A stretch of DNA of 64,000 nt, taken from the NCBI GenBank assembly GCA_018292915.2, contig JACVVK020000088.1, forward strand, positions 88,501 through 152,500, given 5' to 3'. Position 1 is the first letter of the stretch, and each line of letters starts with the position of its first letter. Shown in pieces: positions 56,913 through 64,000 of this stretch. The position numbers were made by a program, and so were the translations under genes. Source of the stretch: Batillaria attramentaria. Lineage: Eukaryota > Mollusca > Gastropoda > Batillariidae. Under the pieces are notes generated by a model. It made no database searches and had not been told where the DNA came from. It saw only the letters and a list, made by a program, of their open reading frames with translations.

Positions 56913-57934
56913 GTGAGTGGAATTACAGATAACCGACAACACAACACACACTTGCACAAGTATAAGTGCCTGTCTCTTCTGACTTTTAGAGTTAGCTCAG
57001 ACTATCGTCTGTCTCTGACTGCTGCAATAAACCAGTCTACAAACCATTGTCATCATCATCATCATCATTATATAACTGTCGCCATTGTCCGTCACTGCTA
57101 CAGTACACGGTATTAGAAACTTTGTCTCATGAACCGTCGGCCGTACGTTACTAGGGTATAATGGGGGGTGGGGGTGGGTGGGTGCGGGGGGTTTGAGTTG
57201 GGAGGCATTTGTTCCTTTAACGGTCTTTTTCTGTCATCCATACATTAGCACCTAAGTGCTTAGAACTGCAATCTTTCGTCGCCAGCTCTCTCCCTGCCCC
57301 CATCCCCTCCCTCCCCGGCCATGCTCTCTTTCGCTCCCATCGTCCATAAGGACTGTTACTCAGGGTTGGGCTGTGAGAGGCTCCGTGTGACTGACGTAAA
57401 GGCGGCTAGAAGTGAAAGCGGGCCTTCGATCACAATTAAATTGTGAGCAGCACGTGACACCCGGAGCTCTCACTGCCGCTCCTCGTGTCACCCCGTCCAG
57501 CACGGCCCGGGACCTGTCAACGTGAGAATTACAGGGGCCTTGGTGTGCGAATGAGTGGAGAGAGGCTGCCAGCTACTCATGCACAGACCACAGTCTGTAG
57601 TGAGTATGTACCAGAAAAGTGCGAGGGCTTTCAGTACAGAAACGAATTTCTCATATTACGGCGCTTATGAACGAATGACTCGATATTTTTGGTTTCTTGC
57701 ACCTTTACAGATTCGCGAATTCAAAGTTTATAAGCCGCCTAATTTCGAGCGGACTTAGAGTTCATGTACTGAAGATTTGGCTGACAGAGAGGGAGACAGG
57801 AAGTGAGAGCGTATACCCGTTCTATATTCTCTGTGCCGAAATATACGAAACCGATGAATTATGTGAGAAGAAATTTCTCCCGGCCGACTTTTGTCCATCT
57901 CAAGTTACCCTGGTATGATTAGCGGTTTATGACA

Positions 57935-58285
57935 AAACAAAGTTTTGGGGTTTTTTTGCGAAAACAATCCGTGATTTTTTTTTGTTTTTTTTTGGCTGTT
58001 ATTTTTTTCTTTCAAAAAATCCTTTTTTTCTGCGACAAAACCCTGTTTGTTTTGCCAAAACACTGGTATGCGTTTTATTTCTGCAGAAAGTTGGTGGCCT
58101 TTTTTTGGCGAAACAAAGAATCGCCCACACAGTCATTTTTTTCGCGAAAAAGCGCCGTCAGATGTTTCGCAAAAAAAACGCCGACTTTTTTTCGGGAAAA
58201 AGTGCCATTTTTTCGCGACAAAATCGACTTTTTGGCGAAAAAAAGGGCACTTTTTCACGAAACAGCTGCGATTTTGTCATCAATC
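57935..58285. repeat. Degenerate TTTTTCGCGAAAAA-type repeat
   Basis: Blocks of T-run, then a short GCG/CGC core, then A-run recur about every 20-30 bp (TTTTTTCGCGAAAAAGCGCC, TTTCGCAAAAAAAACGCC, TTTTTTCGGGAAAAAGTGCC, TTTTTCGCGACAAAATCGAC, TTTTTGGCGAAAAAAAGGGC). Each block is self-complementary. All three forward frames stay open here because of this composition, so the Phe/Lys-rich ORFs are not taken as genes. Confidence 0.7.
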
Positions 58286-60527
58286 GCTAATCATACCCTG
58301 GCGCTGGCGTTGTGACAAACAATTCATCTCCGTCAGGGGATGCTGGCATCAAGTCACAGATTACACTAGCCACATCCTACCAGCTTGATGGCGGGGATAT
58401 ACAACACAACTCTGAACACTATGAAACAGTTCCTACTGTTATAACCACCTAAGACCATTTAAACCTACTGACTCGGACTGAGGGCCATCCATGCTACAGC
58501 GTCAAGGCCTGGACGCCCCGTGGCTGACATTTTAGGAGGTTGGCTCCAGAAAGCAAACCAGTTTGGCGAACAGAAATGTCACATCCCGGCAAGTCAGTAC
58601 TGAAGATATGACCGGCAAACTGTTGCTGTGATATCTCTGTACGCTTGTTATTTGTTCAAGTATCAGCGAGGTTTTCAGTTGTCAATCTCAACTGCAACAC
58701 TGACCGGCAAGTGCGCCCCTAGTTCTGTACAATCAAGTTCCCGGGGTGCAGTGCTAGTCAGTGGAAGCGGTTTGCGAAGTGAACATTTACAGGAGTCGAC
58801 TGGTGTAGAGTGATAAGGTTGAGGATTTCGAAGAAGCATCTTGGGATATGGAGAGCTAATGGACCCCAGCCCCGGTGGTTACATGTACTCACCCTGCCCC
58901 AAGAGCCGCACGCTCAGTTCCGGCGGAGACTGACGATCCAAAACCTAGCGCTGTTTGTTTTCTGAGAACTGACATTGTTTCGTACGCAGTCCATCAGACG
59001 GAGATGGTTATATTCTTCGTTCAAGACCATTCAAAACCTCACACTAGGATGAACTGGGAAGGTACATGTAGTAAAAGAAATAACTCGGTACTACCTGCCT
59101 GTGAAATTAGGTCTGCAACACCGGGTTCAGTTTGTTCGAGCCGTGCAGCCCCAGGTCGTTTGGTATCAAACACTGCTGTTTGACCCTGGACTGGATCAAC
59201 TCGATTACATGTACATACAAACTTTCTAACCGACCAGGAAGGCCGGGCATACTCCCGGTGGTATATCAAAGACGATTGAGATGAAAGGGCAGTCGTCGCG
59301 GTGAGAGAGACTGAAAAAAATTGAATCATTTTGGTCGGTCGCGTTTCCAATTCACAAAGAAAAGGCACGTCTCACTTACTCAGAGGAGAAAATAGAAAAA
59401 GCTGGAGTCATATAAAACTGATAGATCAGAATAATCTGGTGTCGGCCACTGACAGGGCAGCGCATCGCGGTTTCAGTCAGCCGGCATTGGTAACGTAGGC
59501 TAGACTGCACCTTGGGGATGAATACAGATGGTGGCAGAACACAAACAGGATCGATGCTATATCGTCAACATACGTGTTTGTGCCAGTGTGCCCGATATCT
59601 CGATGAATATTCATACAGCCGTATAATCTGCGCAAGACTGACATTCACCATCGGAAGCACTCCGATCGCTGACCGCTTTGATCACTCGGATATGGCGGAA
59701 ACGACAGCTTTCGGGCGTTGATGCTTTTAGTTTTAGTGTTGCTTACTGCTGGTGCTGCCTGAAAGGGCCAGCTGAGCCGGTCTTACTCCACACCACTCAG
59801 TTATACTTCTACAGCCACAACAAATTAAACAGGCCAGCCATCACTAGCATTACTGGCACAAACGGTTACGCGATTGAAGTTTTTACCCACTGTATTTTAT
59901 CCAGCGGATGGAATGTTTTCTGGCTTCGACTGACATGGTCACCAAAAGCGGTGCGTTGAAATAGTGATTGTCTCATATATATGGCCGTTGTTTTTCAGGA
60001 CAGTTCGATCATGATTGCTGTCTCCCTGGATTTAGATCAAAGCGGATTGACAACACAAAAAGTGCTCGGTGACAATATGCCGCAGCCATAACCTGCCTTT
60101 ACATAGATCACGTAATCAGTAGAACAACAGCAACCACCACTACTGCCGCCGGGCTGAGTTTATAGCAGACTCCTTCTCCCCCCCCCCCACCACCCCCTCT
60201 TCCCCCTTCCCCTCGTCTCTCGCTCTCTGTGCCTCTATGGCAAGTGTCCCCAGACTAGAGGATTGCACACAAGCTGATCTGGTGGCCGAGGTGCGTGTTT
60301 ACTGATGATGTCTGGCCCGTCCGTGATAGCGGTCCGCTCTCATCCGCATCATACTCTCGTTTGTCTAGCTCTAGCACAGCAAAATGGTAAATATTTGTCT
60401 AATATTAGATCCACACGTGAAGAATGGCAGTGGCTGCTGTAAGGATGGTGGGCGCTGCTGGAGCCTGCTCCCGACCTGTACTGATGTCTCATTTGTGCTA
60501 GGGGGCAAAGGCACCGTGTATCTCAAG

Positions 60528-61128
60528 TAGGGGTGTTCGGTTTTACCGGTTTTCCGGTTAAAATCGGTCCGACTTTCTCACGGTTCGGTAAACCGGTTTG
60601 GCCTTAAAAAACCGGAAAACCGCGGTTTTTCTAAGGGACATCACTCGTCGTTTTTCAGCCCGTTACAAGACACCCTCCTCCTCCCCCTCCTCCTTATCAT
60701 CATCATCATCATGTTGTTGTTGTTGTGGTTGTTGTTGTTGGCTGAACAGGGAAACCGGGGTGGCCGAATGGTAGAGCGTTGGACTTCCAACTTTCGGGTC
60801 GTGAGTTCAAATCCCAGCTAGGGCCAAATATTTGTGCTGGCTTTTTCATCGTTGCCTCGTCTTTGATATCATCCCTATGTGGTGGAAAAGGACGTTAAAC
60901 TCCCAAACACCCACCCACCCACCCTTGTTGGCTGAACATTTCCAACGCAAGGGTACAGGAAGCCGGAGTACTAGGAGACCCCCTCCCTTCCCCCTTCCAT
61001 CTCTTGGGGAAACGTTAGAAACAATAGATGACGTATATATAGCCGGTTAACCGGTTTTAAACCTCGGTTTTCTATTGGAAAAACCGGTTAAAAACCGGTT
61101 TGAGAAATCGTACCGGTTCCACCCTCTA
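60528..61128. mobile_element. Non-autonomous hAT element with nested SINE
   Basis: The ends are TAGGGGTGTTCGG at the left and CCACCCTCTA at the right. Both subterminal regions are full of AACCGGTT/GGTTTT-AACCGG motifs. The perfect 8-bp duplication ATCTCAAG lies at 60520-60527 and 61129-61136. There is no transposase. It ends about 130 bp before the acceptor of coding exon 3 of the carbonic anhydrase-related gene. Confidence 0.92.
60749..60924 (+). mobile_element. tRNA-derived SINE, family A (copy 5, full length)
   Basis: It has a complete head with GTGGCCGAATGGTAGAGCG and GAGTTCAAATCCC, the body TTTGATATCATCCCTATGTG and AAAAGGACGTTAAACTCCC, and a CCCA-repeat tail. The 14-mer TTGTTGGCTGAACA flanks it at 60735-60748 and 60925-60938. 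It is nested in the hAT element. Confidence 0.93.
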
Positions 61129-61203
61129 ATCTCAAGACTTGGCTGGATCACACTCCATCCATTTCACTCTGTTCAGTTGTCACAGATGTCGAGAAAACAG
61201 TAA

Positions 61204-61205
<2 letters not shown>

Positions 61206-61255
<50 letters not shown>
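61206..61255 (+). repeat. (GT)25 microsatellite abutting the exon 3 acceptor
   Basis: Twenty-five GT units end six bases before the acceptor AG at 61260-61261 (sequence CCGCAG). The usual polypyrimidine tract is absent. Confidence 0.95.
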
Positions 61256-61257
<2 letters not shown>

Positions 61258-61261
61258 GCAG

Positions 61262-61401
61262 GTCCGCAGCACTGGGGGGTTATCAACCCTGAATGGCGGA
61301 TGTGTAGTTCAGGCAAGTTCCAGTCGCCGATCGACATCCAGCCCCAGCAGCTGCTGTACGACCCCAACCTGCGCCGCATGAACCGCAACATGCCGGACAC
61401 G
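61262..61401 (+). CDS. Carbonic anhydrase-related protein, coding exon 3 (start of the CA domain)
   Basis: The protein belongs to the alpha-carbonic anhydrase fold group CA10/CA11, secreted proteins without CO2-hydration activity; the vertebrate members bind neurexins. The exon encodes GPQHWGVINPEWRMC, SGKFQSPIDIQPQQLLYDP and LRRMNRNMPDT, the opening strands of the domain (family pattern: FWG-x-N-x-xW-x-xC-xxGKxQSP). It enters in phase 1 from exon 2 and ends in phase 0 with ACG before GTACGC. The acceptor lies against a (TG)n tract. Intron 3 is 61402-61885. Confidence 0.93.
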
Positions 61402-61885
61402 GTACGCACCATTCACTCCACTCCAGCCGAGGCGTGACAAGGGTAGAAGTATGGCGCGTCTTTAGTCGAGTGGCTCTATTAAGTGTTTTCAGTTGGTCTC
61501 CAAGCCCCAACCGTTGCATGTGGCAGGGAAAAGAGAGGAAACCGTAGTACAACGCCAGAGTGTCCATGCACTGACAATGAGAACTACAGGGTTTGTTTAC
61601 ACTCCTTCACTGTACTTGCAGTCCGTGTATATTGTTTCGACTGAGCCCCGTCAGATACCCGATTTCAGACCTTCGTGTTTTGTCGACATTTGGAGTAGCG
61701 CTCTAGATGCCGGTCTGGTTTTTGGCCACCGGAAGTTAGAAAACAAACAACAACAACAACAACAACAACTAAAAGCCTTGGGTGTCAGTTGCACAGCACG
61801 GTCAACCCACATCAGTACAGTATTTCAGTATCAATATCAATATCTCCTACCCACCTACACATCATCTGACACGTGTTTTGGGCAG

Positions 61886-62086
61886 GTTAGCGGTACACTC
61901 GTCAACACCGGCAACGACCTGACGCTGCGTGTGACAAGGGAGGGACAGGGGGAAGAGGGGTCAGCTAACTTCAGTGACGGCCCCTTGATGTACACCTACC
62001 GCCTGGCCCAGATCAAGCTGCACTTCGGCAAGACAGACACTGACGGTTCGGAACATTCCATCGACGGCAACGCTTTTGCTGCAGAG
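61886..62086 (+). CDS. Carbonic anhydrase-related protein, coding exon 4 (zinc-site region)
   Basis: The acceptor is TTTTGGGCAG before 61886; the donor is GCAGAG then GTCTGC at 62087. The exon is 67 codons, phase 0. It encodes VSGTLVNTGNDLTLRV, FSDGPLMYTYRLAQIKLHFG and DGSEHSIDGNAFAAE. Against catalytic alpha-CAs (pattern H-x-H-W-G), the first zinc histidine is Lys in IKLHFG, the second is kept, and Trp is Phe. This is the substitution type known for CA10/CA11, so the protein is expected to be inactive as an enzyme. Confidence 0.93.
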
Positions 62087-62315
62087 GTCTGCGTCTGTAT
62101 CTCTCTCTCTCTCTGAATTCAAAGCTACTGTCGATGTACCGAAAGATTTACTACTGAAATGAAAAGAAGAACCTTGATCCACAAAAGCCCTTCACTGCCG
62201 GATCAGTCGGTACATACTGTGACTTCAAGTTCACCGACCGCCAGTTTCTGGTGGTTGTATTTCTGTCCCGGCGACACGCAGACTTGCTGACATCTGCCGC
62301 CGTGCTCAGTACTGG

Positions 62316-62316
<1 letters not shown>

Positions 62317-62359
<43 letters not shown>
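62317..62359 (+). repeat. (TG)n microsatellite forming the exon 5 acceptor
   Basis: About 21 TG units run directly into the acceptor AG at 62360-62361, with no pyrimidine tract between. Confidence 0.95.
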
Positions 62360-62361
<2 letters not shown>

Positions 62362-62457
62362 TTGCAGTTTCTAGCCTACAACAGTGACCTTTACAAAAAC
62401 TTGAGCGATGCTATGCAGGCTTCCTACGGACTGGCCATCATCGCAGTGTTTGTTGAG
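62362..62457 (+). CDS. Carbonic anhydrase-related protein, coding exon 5
   Basis: Thirty-two codons, phase 0 at both ends: LQFLAYNSDLYKNLSDAMQA, then SYGLAIIAVFVE, with donor GAG then GTCAGT at 62458. The block matches the E-x-Q-L-x-x-YN-x-(E/D)-LY region of CA10/CA11. The third zinc histidine position holds Gln (LQF), as in vertebrate CA10. A second AG (TTGCAG, 62366-62367) lies six bases inside, so an NAGNAG-like shift losing two residues is possible. Skipping this exon would keep the frame. Confidence 0.9.
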
Positions 62458-62868
62458 GTCAGTGTCAATTCTTTGCAGCTGTAAGTGTAAATGTGTTGTC
62501 GCTGCTGTCTTGTCAGAATTAAGGTTAACGCCCCAAAATAGCGGAAATAGTTCCCGCGAAATGTGTCTTCTACCTTTGTCTGGTCAACTCAAGGCTTGTT
62601 TGAGGCTGCTTATCAGGCTAACCAAGGATGACCAAATGTCCTTCCTTAGTTAAAACAACTTTACAGGTCGTATAATCGGATTGCTTTGTTCAAGGTCAGT
62701 TAGTGCTTGACACTAATTCCTCTCCATCACACTATGTGAAGCCTGAAGGGAGTTACTCCAGACACAGTCTCCTTGAGACTGTGACTGGAGCTACAACCTC
62801 TCAGTGAAGAAACCATTTATCGCAGATCTATATAACTCTGTAACATGGTCTTTTTAGTGATGTTATCT

Positions 62869-62873
<5 letters not shown>

Positions 62874-62935
<62 letters not shown>
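62874..62935 (+). repeat. (GT)31 microsatellite abutting the exon 6 acceptor
   Basis: Thirty-one GT units end two bases before the acceptor AG at 62938-62939 (ACAG). Confidence 0.95.
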
Positions 62936-62937
<2 letters not shown>

Positions 62938-62939
62938 AG

Positions 62940-63009
62940 GCCAGTGAAGATGAGGATAACGCAGGGTTTCACACGCTTGTGGAGTATGCCAAACAAGTAC
63001 CGTGGCAAG
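62940..63009 (+). CDS. Carbonic anhydrase-related protein, coding exon 6
   Basis: The exon enters in phase 0 after FVE and encodes ASEDEDNAGFHTLVEYAKQ then VPWQ and one base of the next codon. The donor is CAAG then GTTGGT at 63010. In the family this region follows the FIKVSDSSNP-like strand, and the length fits, but residue similarity is weak. No further exon (with the expected TYDGSMTIPPC-like block) is found up to 64000, so the rest of the gene lies outside the window. Confidence 0.72.
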
Positions 63010-63226
63010 GTTGGTCAGAAGTGCCAGTTGCACAGGAATTGCATAGGAATGTCGTTAAATGTCAAGTGTTTCATCTCCATTGGATTGTGAGCGTTTGGTC
63101 AGTTTCGCCAATCGAAAGGTCGATATACATGTATTTTAATGGAAGTCAGCTGCACGTATACTTAAGACCTATGAAAACGTCACTCACTCGGAAGAGCAGA
63201 AGGGATAACCCGGCGCACCCCACCCC

Positions 63227-63296
<70 letters not shown>

Positions 63297-64000
63297 CAAA
63301 CTGCCCCCCCATTCACCCCAAACCCTCCGCCACCACTGAAATTTTTAATTTTTTTTTTGGTGGGAGAGGGGGACGGGGGGGGGGGGGGGGGGTTGGTGGG
63401 GGGTTGGATGAGTTTTAAAATTGATGTCACTGGCTTCGATACCGTGACGGGCATTTGCCCAAAGTTTATGTTCCACAAATCGACATTGCAGAATGCTGTG
63501 ATCCGAACCATTACTATATTACGACGGTTCATCAACTCTGTTTTTGCAGTTTTCCCGCCGGCCGAATGTTTGGATTTGGCTCTTCCTATATGCAGAATAA
63601 CATTGTGCTCCCATGCCCCGCGGACTTACTAATGTCTGCTTTCACTGTTTGTTTTGTGAGATGCATTGATTTGCGGGTTTTGCCAGGGATGGCCCCAGAG
63701 GATGGGCGACTGGCGAGGAAAGTTTGGGTAACGGCAAGAAACGGGCTTGCAGCAAGTCCCGTAATGATAACTCATGGAACAGATAAACCGGCCAGCCAGT
63801 GCAACCAGCACTTACACATTGATCGGCAATCCACGCCGCTGTAGAGAAGGCATACGGCTTGACCATTACAACCCTGTGTACCTCAGTAACTGATGTGCCC
63901 AGTGTGACTGGTTGCAAGCTACGCCCACTCAGTAGTATTGCAGCGCCGGGAACTTTGCCCGCTGTACAGTTTGAATATATGACGAGTCAGTGGTGGAGAC
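63010..64000 (+). other. Intron of the carbonic anhydrase-related gene (continues past the window)
   Basis: It contains a (CA)n tract (63227-63292) and a G-run (63375-63394). The ORFs at 62874-63632 and 63455-63844 have no family motif and are read as chance. Confidence 0.6.

Noticed and set aside
57929..58388. 128-aa and 113-aa Phe/Lys-rich ORFs as a novel protein
   Set aside because: All three frames are open because of the T-run/A-run composition. There is no splice context, and it lies within an intron.
63455..63844. Next exon of the carbonic anhydrase-related gene
   Set aside because: The frame lacks the expected CA-domain blocks (TYDGS..PPC type) and has no matching acceptor phase.

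Overview
The window is nuclear DNA from an animal, most likely a mollusc and probably a gastropod (an inference). The reasons are intron-split genes with GT/AG junctions, many long (CA)n/(TG)n and poly-G/T tracts, tRNA-derived SINEs, RTE and L1/Tx1-type LINEs, hAT-like and other inverted-repeat elements, and two genes whose proteins are clearly metazoan. There is no operon, CRISPR array or bacterial feature.

Layout. (1) 1-3528: intergenic DNA with a 396-bp inverted-repeat element (119-514), a motif resembling a hammerhead ribozyme, a LINE tail and two SINE families. (2) 3529-17074: one very large imperfect inverted repeat. Its arms are about 2.3 kb once later insertions are removed, around a spacer of about 0.36 kb. 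Four elements have since landed in the arms: a 5'-truncated L1/Tx1-type LINE, a solo LTR, a near full-length RTE LINE with an open 1002-codon ORF, and a non-autonomous hAT element that carries a SINE. (3) 17356-23988: an LTR-gag-LTR-gag-LTR array on the minus strand. Its three LTRs are each 926 bp and nearly identical, it has two identical 412-aa Gag ORFs, and it has no pol (a TR-GAG type non-autonomous retrotransposon). (4) 24626-31969, plus strand: a complete Bicaudal-D gene in five coding exons (841 aa), followed by several kb of AT-rich 3'UTR or intergenic DNA. (5) 39407-42378: a Mutator-like short element beside a dead RTE copy that runs into a 77-bp minisatellite. (6) 45876 to the window end, plus strand: the first six coding exons of an acatalytic carbonic anhydrase-related protein (CA10/CA11 type). 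Intron 1 is about 10.9 kb and contains two copies of one MITE, a CR1/L2-like remnant and SINE pieces. The gene continues beyond base 64000.

How the genes work. Bicaudal-D is a dynein/dynactin cargo adaptor: its N-terminal coiled coil carries the CC1-box (AAEYG) and its C-terminal coiled coil is the cargo/RAB6 region. The carbonic anhydrase-related protein is probably secreted; two of the three zinc histidines are replaced (Lys and Gln), so it should bind partners rather than hydrate CO2. The two genes show no direct functional link.

The observations most worth following are: three of the five mapped splice acceptors in the carbonic anhydrase-related gene sit directly against long (TG)n tracts, an arrangement known to allow TDP-43/CELF-type splicing control; the datable nested-insertion record in the giant palindrome; and the pol-less Gag retrotransposon array ending about 0.64 kb upstream of the Bicaudal-D start codon.
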